From: Gammaproteobacteria bacterium
GTDB taxonomy: Bacteria; Pseudomonadota; Gammaproteobacteria; Arenicellales; UBA868
Direction of reading: 5' to 3'
Length of the DNA: 64,000 nt
Assembly (NCBI GenBank): GCA_022451485.1
Contig: JAKUQS010000003.1
Coordinates: forward strand, 1 to 64,000
Shown: piece after piece, positions 27,006 to 36,429 of the stretch
How the letters are laid out: every line of letters begins with the position of its first letter
Numbering within the stretch: position 1 is the stretch's first letter
Position numbers and translations under genes: made by a program
The notes under the pieces: model-generated
What the model was told of the DNA's origin: nothing
Database searches by the model: none
Seen by the model: only the letters and a program-made list of their open reading frames with translations

Positions 27006-28001
27006 CTAGTATTCCCGCTCGCGACCCACTTGTGTTGCCATCGTTTCATCTCGCAAATAACCATCCAAATTTCTAAAAAACACATCAATCATATTGCTTG
27101 GAAAGTTTGGTGGGTCATTGGTAACACAGTGTGGAATGATCAACAGGTTGGGAGTAGTCCACAGGCGTGGATTCCACGCTACCTGATCTGGGTTCTCCAC
27201 ATCCATTATGGCGCCCGCCAAGTGTCCGCTCTCCAGAGCATCAATCAAGGCATCTTCATCCACAATTGAATGCCGTCCAAAATTCACTAAACCGGCGCCT
27301 CGTTTCATACTAGCGAATTGCTGCTTACCAAACATTCCCCGCGTGTCACGGGTTAGAGGGGCTGAAATTAACGCAAAATCTGCTCGCGATAGAACATCGT
27401 TTAGATGTTCAACTCCAACTGTCTCATCAACCGACGCGTGACGTTTTTTACTTGGACGGACACCGATTACATGCATCCCTAGGGCTTTACACCGATCAGC
27501 CGCTGCCCCACCAATCCCACCTACCCCGACCAAAACAACGGTCTTACCTGCAATTGGGCTACTATAGATGGACTGAAAATGTTGTTGGTTTTGGTTCGTA
27601 ATAAACTGTACAACGTGGTTGTTCAACATCATTAACGCCGCCGCCATAAACTCACCCGCTTTCACCGCGTGTGCACCGGCTGAGGTTGTCAGAGAAACGT
27701 TTTCTGGCAACCAGTCCAGAGGTAAGCACTGGTCCAAACCTGAACCCATCAGATGGATCCACTTGAGTTTTGGAGCCACCTCCTTTATCTGATCTGTAGG
27801 AAACTGCCAACCGACGAGAATTTCCGCCTCCCCAATCAAGGAGTTGTAACGTTCAAGATCATAGTCATAAGTGATATCGAGTTTGTCAGCGAGTTGCCTG
27901 TACCGCGTCCCAACAGTTCCAAATACTTCAGGCGTGATATTGAAAACCTCGCCTAAAGGCCTCAGATTCGCCACCAACACCTTATGTTTTGCACTATTCA
28001 T
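27006..28001 (-). CDS. D-isomer-specific 2-hydroxyacid dehydrogenase
   Basis: 331 residues from ATG 28001; a longer frame from 28151 overlaps the preceding gene and has no domain in its extension. GGAG sits six bases before this ATG, and the ATG overlaps the TAG of the dimethylformamidase-like gene, so translation is coupled. The NAD domain has VGVGGIGGAAADR. Catalytic Arg is in NFGRHSIVD, Glu in DVENPDQV and His in IPHCV. The product pairs a 2-keto acid with its D-hydroxy acid. In this operon it may process a fragment released by the amidohydrolase. Confidence 0.82.
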   Translation of the reverse strand: MNSAKHKVLVANLRPLGEVFNITPEVFGTVGTRYRQLADKLDITYDYDLERYNSLIGEAEILVGWQFPTDQIKEVAPKLKWIHLMGSGLDQCLPLDWLPENVSLTTSAGAHAVKAGEFMAAALMMLNNHVVQFITNQNQQHFQSIYSSPIAGKTVVLVGVGGIGGAAADRCKALGMHVIGVRPSKKRHASVDETVGVEHLNDVLSRADFALISAPLTRDTRGMFGKQQFASMKRGAGLVNFGRHSIVDEDALIDALESGHLAGAIMDVENPDQVAWNPRLWTTPNLLIIPHCVTNDPPNFPSNMIDVFFRNLDGYLRDETMATQVGREREY

Positions 28002-30201
28002 CGCGGTCTCCGACTGCATCGTCACGCGCAAAATGCCGCAGGACATTTTCAGTAATACGTGACACATTGTTTGTATAGTGATTATAGGAAAGGCAACTGC
28101 ACCAGCTGATCGAACCAACAGAGAAGACCGCGCCGCCACAGGGCCCTTCAAAATAAACCATGTCTGAGCGCACAGCCAAACTTTGGCTTCCCCCAGTGTT
28201 TGGCGAAGAAACCAACTGATCTTCTATAGCCAGCTGGTAACGATCGCTAAAACCATCGGCCGAAGCTAATCGCAATGCGTGTTTCGGAGTACCGAGGGCC
28301 GTATCAACACGATCGATCTCAAACCCCGCGGCACCGTGCCCAAGCACCAACGCAGGGAAGTCACCGATCATCTCATCAGATGGAACACCATCAAAGATAA
28401 ATTTAACTCGCGGATTAAAGCTATCCTGAAGGCGACGATAGGATTGGTTTCGCCCACTACCTTGTGATGTAAAACCGACTCCAACCATCTTCTGGGGCGG
28501 ACGACCACGATTTCGCCATAAACCACCCAACTCCCCTGTTGTCGAGTGGTAACACTCGCCCGGGGCCGCCTCCCACACTCTTGTCCCTCCCCAACGACGA
28601 ACCTCTGCGACATGAGGCCTCTCGGCATCCAGCGTGGTGACCCAATAGAAACCATGGCCGCCTAGGTACATCAATCGCCCCCCATTTGTCTGGTAGGTCT
28701 CCAGTCCACACAGCATTGACTCTGTCCAGTATTCAGGATGTGATCCCGTCAGTATCACTTGATACTGTTCCAGAACACTGACTCCATCTCTATTCAAATC
28801 ATCATCGCTAATAACATCGTAGGCAAACTGCTTTTGATCAAGCCAATCAAGTAGGTGTAGATCAGCATTCAGGTGACGCGGAGAAAATGCTGCCAGAGAC
28901 CGGGATGGCATGACATAGCCTGGTCTAAAATTCAGGACCGGGCGCAATCGTGAGCTATAACACACGCCGCTGCCATCGCTGTGTAAGTCGTAACAACTTA
29001 ATAGCCGGCGGTCGCGCATGTAAGCATCCTGCGGTGTAATTTCGTCACTTTCCTTCAAATCCAAGGACGCGCGAATGGGATCAATAAACCGCTGATTGGC
29101 ATAAATCAGATAGCTGAGAGTGGGTGCGAGAAATGCGATTGAGGCACGTGGCTTAGTCGGAGTAACAACGAATGGAACATAGTCCTCATCATCATCCACA
29201 ACAAGATGCACCGCATAGATCCCACTGTTCAAATCCTCTGGAACAGTCCATTCAAATGCAACATTCCAACCGGCGTCTTCCAAATCATCATCATGGAAAT
29301 AAATAGCAGAATATTGAGAGCGGCCAGCATGCATAGCAGACACCTTGCCAGTCCAGTTGTGGCTGGTAACACTGCGAGTAGGCAAATTGATCGCTCGACC
29401 ATGTAACTGACCCGGCCCGACATCATTGATCTTTGCAGTTGCGACGTCTAGTGACAGATCCCAATCAGCAACCAATGCGATGGATTCCACATCCTCTCTG
29501 GGCCGAAATGCTTTTGAAAATAGCTTTGGACTATCAATTTTTCCATTGAAGTGATAACCGGGTCTATCAGTCGGTTCCAACCCATGACGAGACGACGCCA
29601 TCAAAAATGAACTCTCCTCTGTGCAAACCAATCGGGCTGGCATATCTCGAGTTACGGAAATATCCTTACCGGGGATTGGCCACTTAGAAGCAAGGCATTG
29701 ATGCACACTGGCTTTCCCAGAAACACTGTCGTAACACCCTCTGAGAAAATACCAGTGGCTGGGCAGCAGAGGGGTGTCAGTTCGCACCTTATGAATCGTT
29801 TTGCCGTCCCCAAGCCACAGAGAAACTGACCCATCTTCATCGATAACGAGCCCATAACCGCAAGATCCCGAAAAACAAGTGAGTAATCCTTGAACTCCCT
29901 TGTCAGGCGTCGTTGGATATATCCAGGCTTCTACTGTAAAACCGCTCGATAAGGCCATCGACTTATGGGGAAGTACTTCGACATACGATCCCGTATAAAT
30001 ATCCTGCTCAAAGCCGCAATATCCCCCAGCAAAGGATGATTCGACCAATTCCGTTTTAAAGCCAGGACCGGCAGGGTTCCTGTCCGTATGTCTCAGCCGC
30101 ACCAGCGTTGCCTGATAGCTTGGTGAACGGCTACTCACCATAAACCGCATCGTTTGATTCGGCTTGATACTGAAATGGTCGCTATAACCAACTATGTTCA
30201 T
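27994..30201 (-). CDS. N,N-dimethylformamidase large-subunit-like amidohydrolase
   Basis: A 735-residue protein resembling the large subunit of N,N-dimethylformamidase, an iron amidohydrolase. Residues 65-250 form a LamG-like beta-sandwich (GSYVEVLPHK, FTVEAWIYP). The C-terminal catalytic part has TLSYLIYANQR, CYDLHSDGSG, TGSHPEYW and LGGHGFYW, which are family hallmarks. The known enzyme binds iron by two tyrosines and a glutamate; candidates here are Tyr364 or Tyr367, Tyr404 and Glu490, to be confirmed by alignment. The separate small subunit is not found in the window. The substrate is likely a small amide rather than DMF itself. Confidence 0.78.
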   Translation of the reverse strand: MNIVGYSDHFSIKPNQTMRFMVSSRSPSYQATLVRLRHTDRNPAGPGFKTELVESSFAGGYCGFEQDIYTGSYVEVLPHKSMALSSGFTVEAWIYPTTPDKGVQGLLTCFSGSCGYGLVIDEDGSVSLWLGDGKTIHKVRTDTPLLPSHWYFLRGCYDSVSGKASVHQCLASKWPIPGKDISVTRDMPARLVCTEESSFLMASSRHGLEPTDRPGYHFNGKIDSPKLFSKAFRPREDVESIALVADWDLSLDVATAKINDVGPGQLHGRAINLPTRSVTSHNWTGKVSAMHAGRSQYSAIYFHDDDLEDAGWNVAFEWTVPEDLNSGIYAVHLVVDDDEDYVPFVVTPTKPRASIAFLAPTLSYLIYANQRFIDPIRASLDLKESDEITPQDAYMRDRRLLSCYDLHSDGSGVCYSSRLRPVLNFRPGYVMPSRSLAAFSPRHLNADLHLLDWLDQKQFAYDVISDDDLNRDGVSVLEQYQVILTGSHPEYWTESMLCGLETYQTNGGRLMYLGGHGFYWVTTLDAERPHVAEVRRWGGTRVWEAAPGECYHSTTGELGGLWRNRGRPPQKMVGVGFTSQGSGRNQSYRRLQDSFNPRVKFIFDGVPSDEMIGDFPALVLGHGAAGFEIDRVDTALGTPKHALRLASADGFSDRYQLAIEDQLVSSPNTGGSQSLAVRSDMVYFEGPCGGAVFSVGSISWCSCLSYNHYTNNVSRITENVLRHFARDDAVGDRDE

Positions 30202-30357
30202 TGCAATTCCATTAAGTGACGGGAAAAAAGTCCACAGTACAACTATTGTGACAAACGCAATCTGAAAACATTTGGGTCAACATCTGTCTGATCCAGGGTT
30301 GCTGTGGAAAGGCAAAACGAGTGATGCATGATTTGATGATCAGTCTTATTCCAACAC

Positions 30358-31242
30358 TTAAGTAGCAACGACGTGTTTCTCATCACGCATCGCCCACAAA
30401 GCCAAGCCCACAAGTGTGACCAATATAAGAATGCCGCCTAGTAAAGTTGCTTTAGACGGCACCTCACCCAACACCAACCAAACCCACAAAGGTGCTAGCA
30501 ATGCCTCGATACGCTGAATAAGACTGACCTCAGGGGCCGTAATGTATCGGGGACCAAGCGTCATCAGAGCCTGAGCGACCGGCAAAATAAAAACTCCAAG
30601 AAGCAGCAAAAGACCCCAGTCATGCATCGTCAAAAGAGCGGGCTCGGCCTTGGGCAATGCCGTAATTGTTACAAACACACAGCTCCACGCTAGAGCTGGC
30701 AACATACTGATCTCAGGGTGTTTTCGAATAACAACAAAGACCGCTGAAATACCAATAGCTCCTAACAATGCTGCGCAGTCACCCACCAAGCCACCCGACT
30801 CAAGAGACCCCGAAAAAATGATTGTCAGTCCAATAATAATTATCAGTGCCGCCATCCAGGTCCGCATTGCAACCATCTCTCCCAAAAAGAAACGGCTCAG
30901 CACGGCACCAAACAAGGGACCCACACTACAAATAACAAAGGTATTGGCGACCGTTGTGTTCATAACTGCGAAAACAAAAAGCGTTGTTGACAATGCGAAC
31001 ATTACAGCGATAAACCATTCCGGCCGGGTCAATCGATACAACTGCTTTATGCCTCGAGAACGATTCAACAAGAGACTTAAAACGACAAGCGTGAAACATG
31101 CGAGTCCACACCGAGTAAACAATAGCGTAAAAGGATCGCTCCCAACCATTCTAAGAATTAAGCTGTCAGGGCTGATCAATACGATGCCGGCCGTAGTCAC
31201 CAGCACACCCTTTCGTCGATTAACCTCGCCCACTGGTAGCAT
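30358..31242 (-). CDS. EamA/DMT-family transporter (10 TM)
   Basis: A 294-residue, ten-segment EamA exporter: first-repeat DPFTLLFTRCGLA, second-repeat IQRIEALLAPLWVW and LGEVPSKATLLGG. It is the third EamA gene of the window, and its C-terminal part is similar in sequence to the one at 9921-10784 (LAPLWxWxxxGEVP). Located between the amidohydrolase and the Asp/Glu-racemase-like gene on the same strand, so it probably exports a product of that pathway or imports its substrate. Confidence 0.82.
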   Translation of the reverse strand: MLPVGEVNRRKGVLVTTAGIVLISPDSLILRMVGSDPFTLLFTRCGLACFTLVVLSLLLNRSRGIKQLYRLTRPEWFIAVMFALSTTLFVFAVMNTTVANTFVICSVGPLFGAVLSRFFLGEMVAMRTWMAALIIIIGLTIIFSGSLESGGLVGDCAALLGAIGISAVFVVIRKHPEISMLPALAWSCVFVTITALPKAEPALLTMHDWGLLLLLGVFILPVAQALMTLGPRYITAPEVSLIQRIEALLAPLWVWLVLGEVPSKATLLGGILILVTLVGLALWAMRDEKHVVAT

Positions 31243-31291
31243 TCTCAGCGGACTCTAATCCGCGAACTCATTGGGAGAGTCAGAACTGAGA

Positions 31292-32026
31292 TTACTGACC
31301 ACCTAAAAGAGAACCATAGCCCGCGTAACTGGCATCGCCTCCTGCAAGTTTAATTGCTTGCCATAGCGTTACCGCATTAGCGGTCAAAACGGGTTGCCCC
31401 GTGCGACGCTCCATCTCCTCGACAAGGCTGAGTGTTGGTAATGCCGTATCGGGTACAAGAATGGCATCGGCCGATGTCTGACTGACTTCGACAACCCTTT
31501 CGATCACCATTTCACCATCCATGGCTGCCGAGTCCCAGCCCGATGGTGCGTCCAACCAATCAAGAAATACCACCTCGATATCAAACTCTTTCAGAAATGC
31601 CACAAAAGCTCGCGCAGCAGGCTCCGGATAAGGTGCTAATACGCCTACCCGTCGAAAACCCAGTTGGGTAATTGCGCTGGCAAATGCCAGCGACGTGCTT
31701 CCCGCGGGCACTCCAGTAGCTTTCTGCAAGGCACTAACTTGTTCTTCAGCCCCGTGCCGACCCACGACAAAACTTCCGCTGGTACAAGCCCAGAACACCG
31801 TGTCGGGACGCATGCAGACAATACGCTTCGCTGCATCGGTAATCCAATCAATCCGCGCCGTCTCCAACAGCGCATCAATATCGTGATCGCTACCTTCGCC
31901 CGTATCACCGACCCGTGAACAGGCGAGAAAAATCTTCACCTGGTCTCCGGTCGTCTCTGCAAACTGGTAATACTCTTGCTCGGCGCCACCTCCTGGCCAA
32001 ACAAACGCAAGCCTCAACGCATCCAT
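31292..32026 (-). CDS. Asp/Glu racemase-fold enzyme (maleate isomerase/arylmalonate decarboxylase family)
   Basis: A 244-residue member of the Asp/Glu racemase superfamily. The first catalytic Cys is Cys81 (FWACTSGSF). The second half, where two-cysteine isomerases have another Cys, reads LVPDTALP, so this is a one-cysteine variant. EutA of ectoine gene clusters belongs to the same family, which is relevant because an Ehu-like transporter and DoeA-like gene lie 5-8 kb away. GGAGG lies about ten bases before the ATG. Reaction unknown: isomerase, racemase or decarboxylase. Confidence 0.78.
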   Translation of the reverse strand: MDALRLAFVWPGGGAEQEYYQFAETTGDQVKIFLACSRVGDTGEGSDHDIDALLETARIDWITDAAKRIVCMRPDTVFWACTSGSFVVGRHGAEEQVSALQKATGVPAGSTSLAFASAITQLGFRRVGVLAPYPEPAARAFVAFLKEFDIEVVFLDWLDAPSGWDSAAMDGEMVIERVVEVSQTSADAILVPDTALPTLSLVEEMERRTGQPVLTANAVTLWQAIKLAGGDASYAGYGSLLGGQ

Positions 32027-32246
32027 AAATAATTAACCTCCATAGGCCAGTACCATCTGTTGCCACACATAAGAAATAGTTATGAGCTGACCGACAAATA
32101 AACCCTATTTCTACGTCTGTTTATTTAGAACCAACGTAGCTAGTATAACGACGATGCACAGAGGCAGATATCTATATAGGTCAATCAGAACTTAATCACC
32201 CGCCCTCAAATTCATGGCTACTCTTCTCCTCCTAAGGTCTTAATCA

Positions 32247-33551
32247 ATGAACAACACTAATATCCCTGCAATTGCCGGGGGAGTTATGTCGCTCAATCGA
32301 GCCATCGATCCTCTACGAATGTTCGTTCGTGCCAAAGGTGCATACCTCTATGATGATCAAGGCAAGAAATATATTGATTACCATGCCGCCTTTGGCCCCT
32401 ATCTGCTGGGCCACGGCGACCAAGACGTCGATAACGCAGTCAAAGACATGTTAGACAGCGGCGCTTCTTTGATAGGCGCTGGCATTACGCCTTGGGAAAG
32501 TGAAATCGCAGAATTGATTGTCGACTGTGTACCGGGCCTTGAGCAAATTCAGTTGACTAACAGTGGAACGGAGGCGGTGATGTATGCACTCCGTCTGGCA
32601 CGCGCTGCAACTGGCCGCGACGACGTGTTGGTTATGCAAGGTGGTTACAACGGTGGCACAGACTATGTGAGCTTTAATTTAATGGACCCTCATGATCAAC
32701 TCGGAGAGCACGAACCGGGATCATCTTATCCGTTACGTCCAATCACGGCCGGTATTCCGCATGCTGTCCATGATACGGTCCACGTCGTCGAATTTAATGA
32801 CTTACCAGCCGTGGAGCGAGTCCTAGCCGACCATGACATTGCAGCACTGATACTCGAGCCTATCCTGCAAAACATTGGCATTGTAAAGCCCGCGCCGGGT
32901 TATCTCGAAGGGCTGAGAAAGCTGTGTGATCAACACGGTACCGTCCTCATATTTGACGAAGTCAAAACCGGATTTCGGCACGCATTGGGGGGGTATCAAA
33001 GTCTGGTCAATGTCACGCCTGACTTAAGCATATTTGGCAAAGCCATTGCGAACGGGTACCCCATGGGCGTCGTCGGCGGTAAAGCGTCGGTGATGCAATA
33101 CTGTATTGATAAAGACCCTTCCCGACGCGTCATGGTCGCCGGCACCTATAACGGCCACCCTCTGGTGGCAGCCGCTGCTATCGCTACGTTGAAAAAACTA
33201 CGGTCACGCGAGTCTGAGATTTATACCGCACTCGAAACTCTTGGAGAACGTATGCAGTCCGGTCTGGAAGAAATATTTCGGTCACGGAATTATCCAACAA
33301 CTGTCGTTCGACAAGGATCCGCATTCGTCGTTTATTTTATGGATCATGCGCCCGCAAGCTGGCACGACATTGCAGCACACAATGACATGGCGCAAGATGT
33401 CGCCTACCGGAAGGCATTAATCGACGATGGAATCTTCCACTTTCCCATAACCACTAAACAGGGAAGTATTTCATTCGCCCATTCGGCAGACGATATAGAC
33501 AAAACATTGGAAATCACACAACACACCCTCAATCGTATTGGGAGTGCCTGA
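32247..33551 (+). CDS. Class III aminotransferase, glutamate-1-semialdehyde aminomutase-like
   Basis: A 434-residue PLP enzyme. The PLP lysine is Lys265 in SIFGKAIANGYPMG, and LIFDEVKTGFR holds the pyridine-binding Asp. The segment TNSGTEAVMYALRLARA binds phosphate. It resembles HemL, but the catabolic setting and the existence of many non-heme GSA-like transaminases argue for a secondary role. AAGG lies ten bases before ATG. It is divergent from the racemase-like gene by 220 bases. Confidence 0.82.
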   Translation: MNNTNIPAIAGGVMSLNRAIDPLRMFVRAKGAYLYDDQGKKYIDYHAAFGPYLLGHGDQDVDNAVKDMLDSGASLIGAGITPWESEIAELIVDCVPGLEQIQLTNSGTEAVMYALRLARAATGRDDVLVMQGGYNGGTDYVSFNLMDPHDQLGEHEPGSSYPLRPITAGIPHAVHDTVHVVEFNDLPAVERVLADHDIAALILEPILQNIGIVKPAPGYLEGLRKLCDQHGTVLIFDEVKTGFRHALGGYQSLVNVTPDLSIFGKAIANGYPMGVVGGKASVMQYCIDKDPSRRVMVAGTYNGHPLVAAAAIATLKKLRSRESEIYTALETLGERMQSGLEEIFRSRNYPTTVVRQGSAFVVYFMDHAPASWHDIAAHNDMAQDVAYRKALIDDGIFHFPITTKQGSISFAHSADDIDKTLEITQHTLNRIGSA

Positions 33552-33560
33552 TAACCACTA

Positions 33561-33627
33561 TAGCGTCCACCGCGGTGGCTCATGCCACTGGTATCGCTAA
33601 CAATTCCTTAGGCGCGTGATTGTTAGC
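33561..33627. other. Structured region with overlapping inverted repeats
   Basis: Downstream of the GSA-like gene. TAGCG (33561-33565) can pair with CGCTA (33595-33599). CCACCGCGGTGG (33567-33578) is a perfect palindrome. GCTAACAAT (33596-33604) can pair with ATTGTTAGC (33619-33627). The first and third pairings use the same bases and exclude each other. No poly-T follows, so it is not a classical terminator. The remainder of 33552-33836 has no gene that I can support. Confidence 0.4.
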
Positions 33628-33836
33628 AGCAATCTGACAAATTTCGGGAAAAGACAACCTACGACTGGATCCTACTTGGACTCCCAAACAAGACACTCAG
33701 CCCGCAAAGTTAATGATCATCACTGATCCGTTAAAACTTACTTGTATGCCGAAAGAGAATGCATAAGCAGCTGCTGGGAACAGGCCCCTTATCGAAGACA
33801 CTATATGGGAGCTAGCAAGGGTAGCCACGTTTCTTC

Positions 33837-34334
33837 TTAAGCTTCTTCAATATACATACGCTCCCCCAAGAATCCATTCTTCCACACATCAATACATGCC
33901 TTGGCAAAATTCTCCATGTCATCAATCGAGGTTGCCGTAGCAAAGATATTGCCTGGGTTTGCACCCCACGGTCCATATAAGTTATTACCACGATCATAAA
34001 AATAAGCGACATCAACAATTCTTCGCGGATTATCAGGTGAATAAATATCTTTAGGTAACAGCCCTGGAGGATGAAACAAATACATCAGATCTCCGGGCGC
34101 CGGATACATACACTGCCATTCTCCAGGTGGGTCTTCTCCAAAAACCTCGACCACAGGCAGAAGCACATAGATTTCGTGATTTGCGTATTTCGCATGCCAC
34201 ATGTCTTCTTCAAGTGGCAACGCTGCACTAACGAGCTCACAAGTCTTGGGTGAGTTATCCCAACGAAGTTTCAGCTTGACGCTTGCACCATTTCTTCGCA
34301 TTCCAACGCGAATGTGTTCAATACGGCTAGTCAC
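33837..34334 (-). CDS. DUF3830 (cyclophilin-like fold) protein
   Basis: 165 residues. I place the start at the GTG at 34334 because AGGAGG lies exactly five bases before it; a GTG two codons upstream overlaps that site. The sequence matches the DUF3830 family plan: a strand near the N-terminus, DNSPKTCELVSAALPLEEDMWHAKYANHEIY, and a Trp/Pro-rich C-terminal half. Function is not established for the family. It lies next to M24 hydrolase and class III aminotransferase genes, consistent with a role in amide or peptide breakdown, but that is guesswork. Confidence 0.65.
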   Translation of the reverse strand: MTSRIEHIRVGMRRNGASVKLKLRWDNSPKTCELVSAALPLEEDMWHAKYANHEIYVLLPVVEVFGEDPPGEWQCMYPAPGDLMYLFHPPGLLPKDIYSPDNPRRIVDVAYFYDRGNNLYGPWGANPGNIFATATSIDDMENFAKACIDVWKNGFLGERMYIEEA

Positions 34335-34515
34335 TTGCACCTCCTATATTCAATAATAAAAACGGACACAGCTTATCAGCTTGGACGAAATTCATCACCA
34401 CACTAAAAGATTGCTTAAAGCAATAACCCAACCTGATGTAGTGAAACTGATAGAGCCAATTCACTATACGAGTTAAGATCAACGCCTTCTACCTAATGGG
34501 TATTGGATAACAACG

Positions 34516-35676
34516 ATGACCACACCTCGCGAAGTCTTTTTTGAACCATCAGAATATCAAAGTCGATTGATTAGATTGCAAGAAGCACTTGTTGCAAACG
34601 GAATTGACTTACTGGTGACCTGTGCGCCCGGCAATATTTGCTATCTAAACGGATATGTATCAGTGAATGTTCTCGATATTATGTTCGTAGCGATACCCTC
34701 CGACGGAAAGCCTGTTTTTTATCTTTGGCAGTTTGAACGTGGGCGAGCTGAATCCACTGTAACCGGGATGGAAACCGTGTGCTGGGACACAGGGGTAGAC
34801 CCAATTGAGTTCCTCGTAAACGATCTGACACACCGCGGCTATAAAAAAGGGCGTATTGGCATAGATACGGGCAGCACACACACTTCTTTTGACACCGTAC
34901 AACGACTACTAAGCCAGCTGAACGGCGAACCCACCAAAGGACTGATTGAAAAGCTGCGCCTCGTAAAATCCATTGCAGAACAACAGTATGTACGCGAGGC
35001 CGCTGCGATAACCGATGCTGGTGTTAAAGCCGCGGTGGCTGCTATCGCAGTCGGCAAAGATGACCACGAGATTGGAGAAGCCGCTGGTTCAGCTCTCCTG
35101 ACACATAAGAGTGAGTTTCTTGCCCTGGAACCGATTATTTGCGTAGGTTGGCGATCAGGCGCGCCCCACAGCCCACGAGGTGGCACGCGCGTGGAACCGG
35201 GTGACCCAGTCTTCATCGAATTATCAGGTGTGCGTGCGCGTTATCACAGCCCGCTTATGAGAACAGTCAGCGCAGACTCTCCACGAGACGGATTACAAGA
35301 ACTGGCCGATTATTCCAACGCGTGTGTTGAAAAGATTGTTGACACCATCAAACCTGGAATAACTGCTAGTGATGTTGCGCTAGCTGCCAGCGAAGTACTT
35401 AAACCTATACGGGACAAAATTGCATTTCATGACTTATATGCGTATCCAGTTGGAATTGGGTTTCCTCCAAATTGGATTGAGAATCCAGCGTTTTATCTAT
35501 CCGTTGACAATCATGCGCGTATCGATGCCGGTATGGTTTTTCATCTTCCGCTGACTTTGCGAATATTGGGTCAATATGGCGCTGGATTTAGCGAAACGCT
35601 CATCGTGACGGAGACTGGTGCGGAAACCTTAAGCACGCTGCCGCGCTCATTACACAGACAAGACTTCTTATCATAA
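34516..35676 (+). CDS. M24 (creatinase/prolidase fold) hydrolase
   Basis: A 386-residue pita-bread enzyme with the N-terminal creatinase domain (to about residue 150) and C-terminal M24 domain. It includes PGNICYLNGYVSV, LRLVKSIAEQQYVREA and FIELSGVRARYHSPLMRTV. The metal-ligand positions of true aminopeptidases (D, D, H, E, E) do not appear intact, so it is more like creatinase or ectoine hydrolase, which work without metal. A second M24 copy is at 39252. Substrate: a small C-N compound. Confidence 0.78.
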   Translation: MTTPREVFFEPSEYQSRLIRLQEALVANGIDLLVTCAPGNICYLNGYVSVNVLDIMFVAIPSDGKPVFYLWQFERGRAESTVTGMETVCWDTGVDPIEFLVNDLTHRGYKKGRIGIDTGSTHTSFDTVQRLLSQLNGEPTKGLIEKLRLVKSIAEQQYVREAAAITDAGVKAAVAAIAVGKDDHEIGEAAGSALLTHKSEFLALEPIICVGWRSGAPHSPRGGTRVEPGDPVFIELSGVRARYHSPLMRTVSADSPRDGLQELADYSNACVEKIVDTIKPGITASDVALAASEVLKPIRDKIAFHDLYAYPVGIGFPPNWIENPAFYLSVDNHARIDAGMVFHLPLTLRILGQYGAGFSETLIVTETGAETLSTLPRSLHRQDFLS

Positions 35677-35690
35677 ACCAGTTTGGTTTA
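35674..35690. terminator. Possible short AT-rich terminator
   Basis: TAAACCA (35674-35680) and TGGTTTA (35684-35690) form a 7-bp stem with a 3-base loop directly over the stop codon of the M24 gene, between it and the convergent ABC permease gene. No long T-run; low stability. Confidence 0.3.
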
Positions 35691-35750
35691 AATACTGTCC
35701 GTGCAAGTGCACACACAACGGTTTGCGCAAGGGCCCACCCAGCCAACGCT

Positions 35751-36407
35751 CTAGACCGAACCCAGTCGCCGTTCAAGTGCCTTGGTGGCTAGAGCCGCAG
35801 GCAAACTGATCGACAAGTAAATCAGCCCCGCGATAGTCATGGGTTCAAAATATCGATAATTCTCATTGGAGATGAGGCGAGTCTCCCCCATCAACTCCAT
35901 CACAGTGATAGCAGTCAGAAGGGCCGACTCCTTGAACATACCAATAAGCAAATTGGCCAGCGCCGGAATCATTGGCGGAATGGCCTGCGGGAGAATAATA
36001 TAAATCCACACATGCGTTCTTGAATAATTGAGAGCAGTGCTCGCATCCCACTGACCACGGTCCACATTATCAATGCCAGCACCGTAAATCATGGCAGCAT
36101 AAGTACTGTAGTGGATACCCATAACAAGAAAACCCGCCGTCAATGGCGGAAGCAAAATGTTGAACTCGGGCAACACAAAATATACGAAATACAGCTGAAC
36201 AAGTAACGGCGTGCGTCGAATAAATTCGGTTACAAAACCTAGCGGTGCATTAATCCATCTAGGACAGGAACGCTGAATTAGGGCAATCACCAATCCAAGT
36301 AAAAGGAAAATCGCGGTTGCCGTGAAGGTCACCTGCAGTGTCACCAGCAAGCCCTTGCCGAGCATGGGCAAAGTTTCTAGCGCAAAATTCCAATCCCAAA
36401 GGGTCAT
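35751..36407 (-). CDS. ehuD: Ectoine-type ABC transporter permease EhuD-like
   Basis: A 218-residue HAAT-family permease with about five hydrophobic segments. The EAA loop is QWDASTALNYSRTHVWIYIILP. The start WDWNFALETLP is like that of EhuD proteins. It lies 22 bases after ehuC and ends the transport operon ehuA-ehuB-ehuC-ehuD, the same gene order as the ectoine/hydroxyectoine importer of Sinorhizobium meliloti. Confidence 0.78.
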   Translation of the reverse strand: MTLWDWNFALETLPMLGKGLLVTLQVTFTATAIFLLLGLVIALIQRSCPRWINAPLGFVTEFIRRTPLLVQLYFVYFVLPEFNILLPPLTAGFLVMGIHYSTYAAMIYGAGIDNVDRGQWDASTALNYSRTHVWIYIILPQAIPPMIPALANLLIGMFKESALLTAITVMELMGETRLISNENYRYFEPMTIAGLIYLSISLPAALATKALERRLGSV

Positions 36408-36429
36408 CTATCTGTATTTCCGTAGCATC

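Noticed and set aside
28002-28151. N-terminal extension of the 2-hydroxyacid dehydrogenase
   Set aside because: Overlaps the amidohydrolase coding end, lacks domain similarity; the ATG at 28001 has GGAG at the right distance.
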